A stretch of DNA of 64,000 nucleotides, from contig NW_026705575.1 of NCBI RefSeq assembly GCF_029867415.1, positions 310,001-374,000 on the forward strand. The letters are read 5' to 3'. Of the stretch, positions 34,765 to 45,130 are shown in pieces. The position numbers were made by a program, and so were the translations under genes. A model generated the notes under the pieces. It was not told the origin of the DNA, searched no databases, and was given only the letters and a program-made list of their open reading frames with translations. The first letter of the stretch is position 1. Each line of letters begins with the position of its first letter. The stretch is from Vicia villosa. Lineage: Eukaryota; Streptophyta; Magnoliopsida; Fabales; Fabaceae.

Positions 34765-34940
34765 GACTACCCTGCCCCTGGTTAAGATTGAGGGTTCTTG
34801 TATTTTTTTGAAAGGAAACTACTACTCCTTAGGCTCAAAGGGGTTGACGAAGGTTTCACTCCCTTATAACTCCGGTGTTTAGGAATTGAAACAATGCCTG
34901 TACATCGTCAGCAGGATCTTTGTTCCAAAAGCATACAATT
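34765..34940 (-). other. Non-coding block conserved between elements B and D (block 2)
   Basis: Counterpart of 23335-23515 in D, including the long identical run around GAATTGAAACAATGCCTGTA. Confidence 0.7.
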
Positions 34941-35223
34941 AGTAGTTCATGTGTTTTTGATTTTCATCATTCTCCTTTTTTAGTTGCTTAAGACAAATGA
35001 GTGAAGTATCAATGAACATAATGACAAAGATGAAATGACTTGAGAAAAACATGTATGTTGCATTATTTTTATTTATTCAAACAGAATGAGTTTCTTACAA
35101 TGAGAAGTACTTGATAACAACAAAAGTAATAATACAGTGGAAAATACTAAAAGAAATCTATACAATGGCAAGCTTAGCCTTATTCTAATGCAAATGAAAT
35201 GTTCTCTAACAAACATAAAGTCT

Positions 35224-36867
35224 TCATGGTCCACTGGTGGAAGCTCCATTGTGAGGTGGCATGGGATTGTTGATCACATTAGGCGCCACAGGTGCAAACT
35301 CGATCTCTTTTGCGTCAAGCAAATCCTGAACTTTGTCTTTGAGAACTCTGCATTCTTCAGTAGTGTGACCAGGTCCTCCAGAGTGGAATTCACACTTAGA
35401 ATTAATCTTGTAATTTGGAGGGAGGGGATTAGGAGGAGGCCTAGATTCCGCTAATTGAACCAGTTTAAGGTCAAGCAAGCGAGCAAGAAGTTGACTATAA
35501 GTCATTGGTATACGATCATACACCCTCTTTGGCTTATTCTGTCTCTGTTGACCTTGTCTTTGTTGATAACCTTGTTGTTGGAAACCTTGTTGTTGTTGTT
35601 GTTGTTGGACATATTGCTGATAAGGGACCCAAGGTTGTTGGCCAATAGGTGCCACATAAGCTTGAGGAGCGGTGGTGGTCACTTGATAATAAGAGGCTTG
35701 GTCTTGAGCAGAAACAACACTAGTCTCTCCTTCTTTCTTCTTGATGAAATTACCTTGAGGCTTCTTGTACCCATATTGATTAGCAGCAGCAGCATTGGCG
35801 GGATTCTGGATCTTACCAATTTTCAAGCCATTCTCAATTCTTTCACCAATCCTGACCAGATCGGAGAAGCCAGAAGAAACACTACCCACCATCCTTTCGT
35901 AATAGTGCCCCTGAAGAGTGTTCATGAACATGTCAACCAATTCGGATTCAGAAAGTGGTGGATTAACTTGAGCAGCCATTTCTCTCCACCTTTGGGCATA
36001 TTCTTTGAATGTCTCATTGGTTCTTTGCACTTGATTCTGTAGTTGTAACCTAGTTGGTGCCATGTCAATGTTGTATTGGTATTGCTTGAGAAAGGCATCA
36101 GACAAATCCTTCCAAGATCGGATTCTATTACGCTCCAGATTCATATACCAGTTCAAAGATGCCCCAGACAAGCTATCTTGAAAGCAATGGATGAGCAATG
36201 AGTCATTGTGGATGTGAGAAGCCATCTTACGACAGTACATGATGATATGGCTCTTTGGACAGCTCAAACCCTTGTACTTCTGAAAGTCGGGAGTCTTGAA
36301 TTTGGGAGGAATAACCATATTAGGAACTAAGCACATCTCTTCAGCGTCCATCCCATAGGCACTAAAACCTTCAATAGCTCGAATCCTTTCCTCAAGAATT
36401 TGATACTTCTCAGTAGATCTCTCAACGTGTCGAGCTCTTTCAACAGTTGGTATTGGGTGCATTTCTGGATTAGCAGACTGAGGACCACAGAAAGCAGGGT
36501 AAGGAATCTCTGTATGAGGAGGCGGAGTAGGAAACGGGAAAACAGGCCCAGTCATAGTTGGCACTCCAGAAGTTATGGGCATGGGTCCTCCTTGGTTTGA
36601 AGCTCCAAGAGTATCAGCAGTCATGAAGCTAAATGGCATCCCAAGAGTAGCATTAGTCCTTGGTTGGAACTCAAGTGGATTAGTAGAAGGCGGAATGACA
36701 TCAGGTTGACTAGCAGCAGCTTGATTAGCACCAACAAGAGTCTCTTGCACAACAGGAATCCTTTCATTTCTCAAAGCTTGGAGGGCTTCCAAAATAGCAT
36801 CAACCTTGCCTTTCATTTGGTCCATCTCTTCTCTAATGGCAGCTTGATCTTGTTCATAGTTCTCCAT
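35224..36867 (-). CDS. gag: Element B gag polyprotein, 547 aa, intact
   Basis: Structural protein of the retrotransposon. Residues 1-40 form a predicted coiled coil (ENYEQDQAAIREEMDQMKGK...). A P/T-rich linker follows, then the retrotransposon capsid at about 187-352 (FKTPDFQKYKG, FKEYAQRWREMAAQV, YYERMVGSV). A Q-rich stretch lies near 410-436 and a C-terminal zinc-knuckle-like motif CEFHSGGPGHTTEEC at 492-506. The frame is open upstream to 36978, but the ATG at 36867 is preferred: it matches the gag start of element A (both AAGAAGA(G/A)T(A/C)ATGGA) and sits just after a CACAG 3' splice-site-like word. The ORF is intact although the element has no pol, as in TR-GAG elements, where gag alone is retained. 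Confidence 0.88.
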   Translation of the reverse strand: MENYEQDQAAIREEMDQMKGKVDAILEALQALRNERIPVVQETLVGANQAAASQPDVIPPSTNPLEFQPRTNATLGMPFSFMTADTLGASNQGGPMPITSGVPTMTGPVFPFPTPPPHTEIPYPAFCGPQSANPEMHPIPTVERARHVERSTEKYQILEERIRAIEGFSAYGMDAEEMCLVPNMVIPPKFKTPDFQKYKGLSCPKSHIIMYCRKMASHIHNDSLLIHCFQDSLSGASLNWYMNLERNRIRSWKDLSDAFLKQYQYNIDMAPTRLQLQNQVQRTNETFKEYAQRWREMAAQVNPPLSESELVDMFMNTLQGHYYERMVGSVSSGFSDLVRIGERIENGLKIGKIQNPANAAAANQYGYKKPQGNFIKKKEGETSVVSAQDQASYYQVTTTAPQAYVAPIGQQPWVPYQQYVQQQQQQQGFQQQGYQQRQGQQRQNKPKRVYDRIPMTYSQLLARLLDLKLVQLAESRPPPNPLPPNYKINSKCEFHSGGPGHTTEECRVLKDKVQDLLDAKEIEFAPVAPNVINNPMPPHNGASTSGP

Positions 36868-37070
36868 GATTCTTCTTCTGTGAGCTCTTGTCAGATATCG
36901 GCGTGGAGGAATCGTCTTGACTGATCTGATGGAGAGGAAGAATGGTGAGAGTCTTGGTAACCATGGATGCACATGCATGAATGCAAAAATGTCAATGATG
37001 ATGCAAATGCAACATAAATCGGATCAAGGATCAAGGCCTCTTGGACAACAGCTTCTCATGGCCAATAAGA

Positions 37071-37262
37071 TATGGTCGAACCCTCCATATTCAGAGGTTC
37101 GACGTTGCTTTCTGGATAAATAGCTTGTGCATAAGTCAAAGATGGTCGAACCCTCCAGATTCAGAGGTTCGACGTTGATTCTGATAGATAACCTTTGCAT
37201 AAGTCACATAAGGTCAAACCTTCCAGATTCGGAGGTTCGACATTGATTATGATAGATAGTCT
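37071..37262 (-). repeat. Three ~69-bp leader repeats with perfect inverted arms in element B
   Basis: Copies start at 37074, 37144 and 37212. The first two contain GTCGAACC...GGTTCGAC, eight perfectly paired bases around a ~14-nt loop; the third has GTCAAACC...GGTTCGAC. They lie between the primer site and gag, where retroelement packaging/dimerisation signals usually are. Confidence 0.75.
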
Positions 37263-37790
37263 GAATGGCATGGGGTGGGATGGAGGCATGTTTTCCTGCA
37301 AAACAAAATTTCCCAACCCCTCTCACAGGTATGGTCTAGTATAAGGTAGGTCAAAAGGTCACCAGCGTTAACAGTTCTCTTGAAACACCATCATTGTTGC
37401 AAATACATGCCAACAATGGTATCCCATTTGAACCTCGACTGGTCGTGGGTCTCATGATCACAATCAACAGAACCTGACATTCTGTTGGTGTCATGACTAT
37501 CCACTCTATCCTAGGTAGCCTAAATATCACTCTGGCCTGGGTATTGGGCCTTTTACCTCATAGAAATCCCACCCAACCTGCAAACAGAGAAAATATGTGG
37601 CCCCCACGGGGGCCCATAATATAGTCCAGAATGCGAGAAAATAAACATGATATGCGAGCAATAAATAGTCATGATATGCAAGGCATAAAGAAATAAAGCA
37701 ATAAAGCAGTAAAACAGTAAAGCAATAAAGCAATAAATAAACACCTAAAGAAAGGAAAACAAACAAAAGCTAGGATCGACTAAGCTAGAG
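37263..37790. other. Element B leader, non-coding
   Basis: Untranslated leader between the primer site and the hairpin repeats. It contains an AAAGCAATAAAGCAGTAAAA low-complexity run at about 37693-37740. Confidence 0.6.
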
Positions 37791-37808
37791 TCCCCAGCAG
37801 AGTCGCCA
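37791..37808 (-). other. Primer binding site of element B
   Basis: The minus strand reads TGGCGACTCTGCTGGGGA two bases inside the 5' LTR, identical to the site of element D. Confidence 0.85.
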
Positions 37809-37810
37809 GC

Positions 37811-37874
37811 TGTCGCACGCTCGCGAAATGTGAACAGAGTCGCCACCAATATATTTATCCCAAAGAGGGAAAGG
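37811..37874 (-). repeat. Element B, 5' LTR, terminal 64 bp (split by element A)
   Basis: It matches 27755-27818. It includes CAGAGTCGCCA (37835-37845), a second copy of the primer-site core inside the LTR. Its last five bases AAAGG are duplicated at 58851-58855 around element A. Confidence 0.9.
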
Positions 37875-39449
37875 TGTCATACCCCAATTTTTGACCTAAG
37901 ATACCACCTCATATCATAGCATATGCATCATTTGCATCTCTAACAAAATTGCATAGCTTGTGTTTGCTACTTGTGACTCAGCAGGATTTAATCAGGAAAT
38001 CACTCATCAGTGCAAATAACACTCAATTAGGGTTTTGTTCTCCCTTCATCTCAAATGAATCATCTTCATCAATAATCAACATTTGGTCCTCAGAGATTCA
38101 TTTCAACAAGCTCAACAGCTTTGAATCGACTGAATTAGGGTTTTGACTGAAGACAGCACACTCCTGACTTTTGCTCAGAATTTGACCTAATGGCTTGGGA
38201 CATGATATCAAGACCTCAAGTGCATAATTTTGACCTAATCCATTGGCTCATAACATCTCCTACACAAAGATTGATCAGACAAATCCTCAGATCAGGGTTT
38301 TGAACTATCAGGGACCAAAATCAGGGATCACATTTGGGAAACCCTAAAAACCCCCAGGGAGTCAATCAAAGGTTTCAATCATCTTCAAATAATCCCTATG
38401 ACAACATCTAATGGAAATTACATCTCAATTCAAGATCCACAGTCATCAATTTCATCAGGTCGACAATTAGGGTTTTTGACCTAATTCACTGAACCACTGA
38501 CTTTTTTAATCAGGACATGGTGTCACAACTCAAATCATGGCTCAATATCCTCTAATGCTTCAATATGATCCATTCATACCATTCATTTGGTGAGGGTAGC
38601 CTGTTTCATTTGAAATCTCCAGAAACGCGATTCGTCTGAAAAAGTCAACTGTACAAGAACACCTTTGACTTTTGGGAATTTTGGTCAACCATGACTTTTG
38701 AAGTTTTAAATCATCAATATATGATATGAGAAGTCATTTGATCAAGAAAAATCAAGAAAATCAATCAAGAATCAAAAAGTCAAAAGTTTGACTTTCATAC
38801 TTAGAAAATTTTTCTAAGTGTTTTTCATGGTTTTTTCCAAACTTTGGAGGGGAATAACTCAAAATTTCACCTACAAACTGAAAAAAACTTCCAACATGAA
38901 AGTTGTAGATTTTGATCCAATAAACAACTTTGACACATATAAATTTTTTCCATAAGATCAACCATTTAAGAGATATGGAGCTTCAAAGTTGGTACTTTTT
39001 GAAAACTTCACTTAAAACTTCATTTTTCTCAAAGTTCATGGATCTTTTTCACCCATTTCCTTAAAGAGTTTGAAGAAACTTTCAACTAGGGTTTTGAAGT
39101 ATGTAATATGAGCTTTCCAAAATGTCAAAGAGCATGAAAAAACATGGAGCATAGCTATGGTTTTGAATTTTGCAATTAGAGGTCATTATGCATGAAATTA
39201 CAAGCCATTTTCACTAAGTTCAATACTATATGGCCTATAATTCAAGTGATGACACACCAAAGCAATGATTGAATGATATTTTTTCTGATTTGAGATCAGA
39301 ATGGAAAGAGATAAGAAGCTTAGAGAAATAACCATGGTTAAGTCACTTTAACCATATGCATTAAATGGTAAGATTCCTTTCTATCTCCAAATGCCAAATC
39401 ATCACTTCTTGAAGCAAGTTGCAAAGTTCTGAGTTCAGAACTCTTGGCC

Positions 39450-39458
39450 TATAAATAG
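39450..39458 (+). promoter_or_regulatory. TATA box of element A 5' LTR
   Basis: TATAAATAG in the context GGCCTATAAATAGAGG is a canonical plant TATA box; transcription would begin around 39480. The copy in the 3' LTR is at 55513-55521. Confidence 0.75.
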
Positions 39459-40011
39459 AGGTTCAAATCACTCTTCAAATCACACCAAAACCTCACAATT
39501 ATAGGTTTTCTCTCTTCTTTCTTGAATTACAAGTCATGTGTTTCAAAGTGAGGTAGAAAACTCAACCTCCAAAACTTGCAAGTTCTGAACAAAGTGATGC
39601 TTCCCACAACTTCTAAATGTCAAATGTGATGTGTTTGAATCACTCATACACCCAAAAACACCTCAAATCTCAGAATCACTACCTCACTTCCATAATTGCA
39701 TATATTGAACCTTATCATGCCAAAATCCATACCAAGCCATATCTGTCCAAACTAACACTCCTAACACCATCCATATACTTCATATGAATGATCCAAACAC
39801 TCACCAGCAATCTGAAACACCTCCATCTTCAAATTCGATTCATACTTGAAGCAACTGCAGTTCGGGTGCCATGGCCATGCTCAGATGAATTCAGCTTGTT
39901 CCAGACATCCAGACACCTTCCATAATCATCATTGAAGCTATCCAGATTGATACAAAGCATCTGTAACACTTATATTGAAGAATCAAATCTCCAGTTTGGC
40001 CGTTTTTGAAG

Positions 40012-40017
40012 GTAAGT
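40012..40017 (+). promoter_or_regulatory. Consensus 5' splice site in element A leader
   Basis: GAAG|GTAAGT lies about 530 nt downstream of the predicted transcription start, within the LTR. It could be joined to acceptors located just before ORF1 (43597) or gag (45468). Confidence 0.5.
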
Positions 40018-40400
40018 CACTTGAACTTCAAACTCTATCATACATGCATCATAAATGAAAAACTGCCATGCCATCTTGTTTCTGCATATGTATGGATCAT
40101 TAACCCTCAATCAATTGCAACTTATCATGCACACACACGATTTCAGATTGAAACTCAAAATTAGGGTTCTTCGTGTTCATCAGAAAATTGATAGCCTTAG
40201 AGATAAAATAAATGCAATTAAATGATACCATCATGTTCCTGGTGAAAAATCGAGCAAGATAGGCTATTTACTTGATCCAAACAATTCAGTTTTCAGAATT
40301 TTCAAATTTGAATTGGGTATGTGTTCTTGGCGCCAGATTTTGAAACTGAAATTAGAAATTGATTCAAAAATATAATTGATTCGTTGCAAATACTAAACAG

Positions 40401-40475
40401 ACCACGCGCGTGGTCCAGTTGGTCATGTTTTTGAGTGGTGAGCGTGAGGTTGTGGGTTCAAACCCTTGTGGAGAC
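40401..40475 (+). other. tRNA-like module (A-box and B-box) inside element A LTR
   Basis: TGGTCCAGTTGG at 40411-40422 matches the RNA polymerase III A-box (TRGCNNAGYNGG) with one mismatch. GGTTCAAACCC at 40455-40465 matches the B-box (GGTTCRANNCC). The spacing is about 32 nt, as in tRNAs and tRNA-derived SINEs. A 16-bp perfect palindrome, GACCACGCGCGTGGTC, overlaps the start of the A-box. No complete cloverleaf forms, so this is a tRNA-derived relic or SINE head, not a functional tRNA gene. Confidence 0.6.
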
Positions 40476-41569
40476 AAAACCAATTTTTTAGTCCCTATTT
40501 TCTTCAATTTTCTTAACAACTTTAACTAATTATTTAACTAATCAAATCAATTTATTTTTGCTTCATTTTTTGTACACTCTTTATTTAGCACATATATTTT
40601 ATGAATATAAAAAAAAATCATCAAAAAATATTTATTTGATACATTTTTAAATAGGTTTAAAATGACATGTTTTAAGTATTTTTAAATACTTTAAAATATT
40701 ATTTTTTTCATTTGATTTTTTCAAACATAATCACTTGTAAATATTTTTTTTGTGTGATCAAACCCTAATCACTTAGGTCTTAATTAAGCATTAAAACTTG
40801 TTTTAACTTAATTAAGTTGATTTCTTTTAAATTCAAAATTGTTTTAAAACAAGCGATCACGATTCTTTTCAAAAACGATAAACCATTTCTTTTTGAAACT
40901 ATTGATTAAATCTTTTTAATTGATCAATTGATTTTCAAAACGATGTGGGGCCTCTCGAATATTAGAGAGTGTAAGTCCCATTTCTTTTCTTTTTGTACAG
41001 TTTTTTAAACAATAAAACTTCTTCAAAATAAAACTTTTTCAAACAATTTTCAAATCATCTTTCAAAACAAACTTTCAAACCGTTTTTCAAACGACGCGTC
41101 TACTTTTCAAATATACCATGGGCCTCCATGTAGGTATAAGTCCCAAGCCCTTTTGTACATACCCACTCCAGTACATGAAATTAGGTATTTCATTGTACGC
41201 TTTTGTACATATCTCAATCTGTTTTTTAACTTTGAATAACAAACCAAAAATGAAGGTTTTTCTTTAAATCTTCCCAAAAATACCATGGGCCTCCATGTAG
41301 GTATAAGTCCCAAGCCCCTTTGTAAATACCTGTTTACATAGCTTTGAATAAATTCAAGTGGACCTCCCCGAGTATGAGTCCCGAGCCCCCGTGTATGCAA
41401 ATGGATTATGCTTACAGGTATATTTCCTTCATAAACTCCATTATATACACACACTTTGTCATATATGTATAACTGTTCATATTTGTTCATGTACTTGTTC
41501 ATATTTGTTCGTACTTGTTCATATGTGTGATTGTGTTATATACTTATTCAACTTAGTACAACACTAGGT

Positions 41570-42175
41570 TCCCCATAGCCTCCTATTGGGCTTCGTGCAA
41601 AGAATCTCCCTAGTTTAGGTTAGGACATAGAGTATGGTTTCCCGGTGAAATCGCTCTAAGAGCTCAAACCAACTATACCATGCCTCCCCTTGGGCTTTGT
41701 ACAAACGAGTGACCCTCCCATAGCCTCCTCTTGGGCTTACAATGCAAGGACCCTGGATTGTCCCTCCCATAGCCTCCTCTTGGGCTTACAATGCAAGGAC
41801 CCTCGGATAGCCTCCTCTTGGGCTTCGTACAAGGACCCACGGGCTTCTTATAAGCATCCCCAATATCCAAATCAAATACCCTAGGAGATTAGACATTTAT
41901 CATCTCTATGATAGGAGTATCTCTTCTATATCATCACAAACAATCAATCAATCAAACTTTTTTGCCACAAGTCTGGCTAATCAATCAAACTTCTTTTTGC
42001 CACAAGGCTGGCTAATCAATCAAACCGTTTTGCCACCATACTGGCTGATTAATCAAAGTTTTTGTCACAAGACTGACTTCATTGAAACTTTTTCCACAAG
42101 GTTGGCTGATTAATCAAAACTTTTTGTCACAAGGCTGACTTCATTGAAAGTTTTTGCCACAAGGCTGGTTAAACA
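41570..42175. repeat. Two minisatellites in element A LTR (U5/R part)
   Basis: The first consists of CATAGCCTCCTCTTGGGCTT units with variable spacers (41577-41840). The second consists of GCCACAAGGCTGGCTAATCA-type units (41965-42170), some with GTCACAAGGCTGACTTCATT. Both are shared by the 3' LTR. Confidence 0.8.
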
Positions 42176-42793
42176 AACAAAAATCAAACAGATGTATGTG
42201 ATGATATAGATTAGATACATCTAGCATTTAGACGACATTTGTCTATTTTCCTTTGCTTCCACTAGCATAAGTGGGAACTACGATTGCTCTGACTTTCTCA
42301 ACATCCCTTTGAGAATACGTAGGCACAAGGTCGATCCTTGGCGAGCAAAACAAAACAAAAAAAAACCATTCAAACCTTAGCACCCGTAGACCCCGAGCTA
42401 CAGATGCTCTGATTCCCTCTAAGGGATATGTATGCAGAGGATCGCGATGATCTTTGCGAGCATAATCAAACAAACACCTTAGGTCCCACCTATTTCACAA
42501 GAACCTCTCAATAACATGGAATGAAAAACAAAGCAAAGAAACCTATAGAGTACTATAGATACGTTGGGTGCTAATACCTTCCCTTCGTATAACCAACCCT
42601 CTTACCCAAAGATCTCTCTCCCCACTTTTAGGTTATTGCAGCTTTTTTCCTTTTCCTCCTTTGGAAATAATAAAAAGTTTGGTCGAAACAAAGAAAAATC
42701 ATTTTTTATGAGCACTCGAGCCCAAAGAAGGCATCAGGTGTCTCATCCCACAAAAAAGAGGAACAAAACGGTTTTTCGCCCGCGACAGAAAAA

Positions 42794-42811
42794 TGGCGAC
42801 TTCACTGGGGA
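42794..42811 (+). other. Primer binding site of element A
   Basis: TGGCGACTTCACTGGGGA lies six bases inside the 5' LTR. It is closely related to the sites of B and D and to the arginine-tRNA-type sites known for Ogre. Confidence 0.85.
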
Positions 42812-43606
42812 CCATCTTTTTATTGTTTCCAAAGGAAGGGTTATTTCTATTTGCTTTATTTTTCATTTCATTTTTTGTTATATGTGTGGTTCTGGTACTT
42901 GCGTGGTTCTGTTACAAGTGATACATTATGGACAAATCCTAACCCGGATTAAGTACACATAAGAAATTAGGTGGAGGGTATAGTCATGTGCAGGCGCACG
43001 TGAGAATCCTTCCGCTCAGTGGAGGTTCCTTGTTGGTAATATATGTTTAGCATGTTTCGTAGCGAAGACATTATTACTTTCATTGAACTGTAGAAGCTGA
43101 GAGACCGTAGAACCCCAACCCATCCTGGCCTTATTAGGTTGTGGTGCAGAAACTATTCAGGTGAAGACTTGGATTAGTTGTCATGCGGAGAACCACACTC
43201 AGACGAGTTTTTCTTGAGAATATTGCTGGCTCATGAGTTTAATTGTGGAAAGCCGGTAATATCCGAAAGAAAAATGTAGACTCTGACGTATCAGTAGAAC
43301 ATGTTGTGCAGGTGATTAACTAGAACTATCCCATTTTTGGTTCTCTGACCTCATGCTCGTGACTTTGGACCTTTGAACCTATGCGTTACCATGTTTGCGT
43401 TACCATGTTTGTGTACCATGTTTATAGTACCATGTTAGTGTTACCATGTTTGAACTACCATGTTTGCTTTACCATGTTTGAATATGTGGCATCCATGCAT
43501 CCACGCATGCATACATTCATTAGAAAACCCATCTTTTTCCATAAAAAACATGATTTTTCCAAAAAATTTTAGAGAATTTTCTTTGCAAACATTATAGGAT
43601 TAAGTT
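42812..43606 (+). other. Element A leader upstream of ORF1, with ATG-rich minisatellite
   Basis: Non-coding. Positions 43381-43483 contain seven copies of a ~14-bp unit TTACCATGTTTG. The leader ends TTTTCTTTGCAAACATTATAG (AG at 43596-43597), a 3' splice-site-like sequence nine nt before the ORF1 ATG. Splicing from a donor in the LTR would remove the many upstream ATGs. Confidence 0.6.
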
Positions 43607-45130
43607 ATGGAAAAAAGGTATACCAAAAAGTACGGTTTCAAAGCGCCTGATGTAGAAAGACTGATAGAGTTAGCATCTTCTGTACAAGATCCTTCTAATT
43701 TTAGGAAAAGTTATGGAAAGCTTTTGCCTATTCTGAACACTCATGTTGATGAAGGACTTCTCAAAACTCTGGTTCAGTTCTACGATCCCGTCTACCGGTG
43801 TTTCACCTTTCCAGACTACCAGTTGGTACCGACCTTGGAAGAATATGCCAATCTTTTGGGTATTCCTGTGTCTGACAAAATACCCTTCAATGGTTTGGAA
43901 GCCATTCCTAAGTCACACGTCATTGCAGCGGGTATCCACATGAAAAAGTCTGAAGTAGAGAGTAATTGGACTACCAAAGGAAACCTCCCGGGATTAACCT
44001 CACACTTCCTGATAAAGAAAGCCTTTGATTTCATCGAAACTGGTAGCATGATAGCTTTTGAAGCTGTACTAGCCTTGCTCATCTATGGGTTGGTTCTGTT
44101 TCCCAATGTCGACAACTTTGTTGATATCAATGCCATAAAGATCTTTCTGATTGGAAATCCTGTTCCGACTTTACTTGGTGACATGTATTTCTCTGTCCAT
44201 CATAGGAATCGCCAAGGCGGTGGAATCATTGTATGTTGTGCACCTTTGTTGTTCAAATGGATTGTTTCACACTTACCTGAGTCTCCTATTTTCACAGAAA
44301 ACCGAGAAGGTTTGCGTTGGCCTCGAAGACTTATGTCTCTTACTAATAATGATATTCGTTGGTATACCTTGGATCGCTGTGGTACAGAAACCATTGAAAG
44401 TTGTGGAGAGTTCGCCAACGTACCCCTCATTGGTACACAAGGAGGAATTAACTACAATCCGGTCCTGGCCCGACGACAACTCGGGTATGCAAATTCAGTT
44501 AAACCTGTTGGTCCCACAGTGGAAGGTTACTTCTACCGAGAAGGGGATAATCCTAAAAAGTTGAAAGCAAGAATGATGAGAGCTTGGTACGACGTCCGAT
44601 GGAAAGAAAAAGGTGAGGAAAGAAATTGCATTGCCATGGACGCCTACACCTGCTGGGTAAAGAAAAGAGCAAAGGAGTTCCAAATGCCTTATTCTTACGA
44701 AAAACCCATGTTTCCTGCAGTGTCTCAACGACCCAACATTCCAGCTATGGAGGAATACCAACGCACTTTGGCTAAAATGAGGACAGAAAAAGATGCTTGG
44801 GAAGAAAAGTTTCGTAGCACTGAGGTGGAAAATAGAAAGTTGAAGAAAAGAGTGAAAGATCACGAAGAAACTCTCTACTGTCAAGATGGATGGCTCGTGA
44901 GTAAAGATGAGAAGATTCGCCAGAAAGACGCTGCAATCAAGAGGTACATCAAAGAAAGCAAGAAAAATCTGGAAGGCTCAACAAGCAACGCTCCGACTCC
45001 TGATGATTGGAAGAATGTTGTTGACAAGCTGAGAGCTGAAAAGGCCGAATTGAAAGCTCACTATGGGAAAGAAATCATGAAGCTCAAGCTGCACAATGCA
45101 TTTGGTTCTTCGTCTGATGAAGATGCTTAG
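43607..45130 (+). CDS. Element A ORF1, 507 aa (Ogre-specific, function unknown)
   Basis: Extra protein encoded between the 5' LTR and gag, diagnostic of Ogre. Residues ~1-350 form a globular domain with CFTFPDYQLVPTLEEYANLL near 65, LALLIYGLVLFPN near 155, NPVPTLLGDMY and LPESPIFTENREGLRWP. It resembles plant mobile-domain (DUF7745-type) proteins, an impression to be confirmed by profile search. Residues ~375-507 are charged and helical (EEYQRTLAKMRTEKDAWEEK...), a probable coiled coil. Element D carries a relative with the same domain order. The frame is fully open. The ATG at 43607 lies just after an acceptor-like TTATAG. No catalytic motif is recognised. Confidence 0.85.
   Translation: MEKRYTKKYGFKAPDVERLIELASSVQDPSNFRKSYGKLLPILNTHVDEGLLKTLVQFYDPVYRCFTFPDYQLVPTLEEYANLLGIPVSDKIPFNGLEAIPKSHVIAAGIHMKKSEVESNWTTKGNLPGLTSHFLIKKAFDFIETGSMIAFEAVLALLIYGLVLFPNVDNFVDINAIKIFLIGNPVPTLLGDMYFSVHHRNRQGGGIIVCCAPLLFKWIVSHLPESPIFTENREGLRWPRRLMSLTNNDIRWYTLDRCGTETIESCGEFANVPLIGTQGGINYNPVLARRQLGYANSVKPVGPTVEGYFYREGDNPKKLKARMMRAWYDVRWKEKGEERNCIAMDAYTCWVKKRAKEFQMPYSYEKPMFPAVSQRPNIPAMEEYQRTLAKMRTEKDAWEEKFRSTEVENRKLKKRVKDHEETLYCQDGWLVSKDEKIRQKDAAIKRYIKESKKNLEGSTSNAPTPDDWKNVVDKLRAEKAELKAHYGKEIMKLKLHNAFGSSSDEDA

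Larger units (their letters stand above)
37875..42787 (+). repeat. Element A, 5' LTR (4913 bp)
   Basis: TGTCATACCC to CCCGCGACA. U3 extends to the TATA box at 39450. Internal features are a tRNA-like module at about 40401-40475, a GTAAGT donor at 40012, ~57-bp units (CCATAGCCTCCTCTTGGGCT) at 41570-41840 and ~30-bp units (GCCACAAGGCTGGCTAATCA) at 41965-42170. Compared with the 3' LTR, I saw substitutions near 38226, 38935, 39468, 39579, 40608 and 42069. Confidence 0.97.

Noticed and set aside
35455..36042. Plus-strand 195-residue frame opposite element B gag
   Set aside because: It is the antisense shadow of the gag coding sequence.
40401..40475. A functional tRNA gene
   Set aside because: A-box and B-box are present but acceptor and anticodon stems do not pair, so only a tRNA-derived or SINE-like module is supported.
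41107..41502. Minus-strand 131-residue frame in both LTRs of element A
   Set aside because: It lies within LTR minisatellite and leader sequence, antisense to transcription, with no family resemblance.
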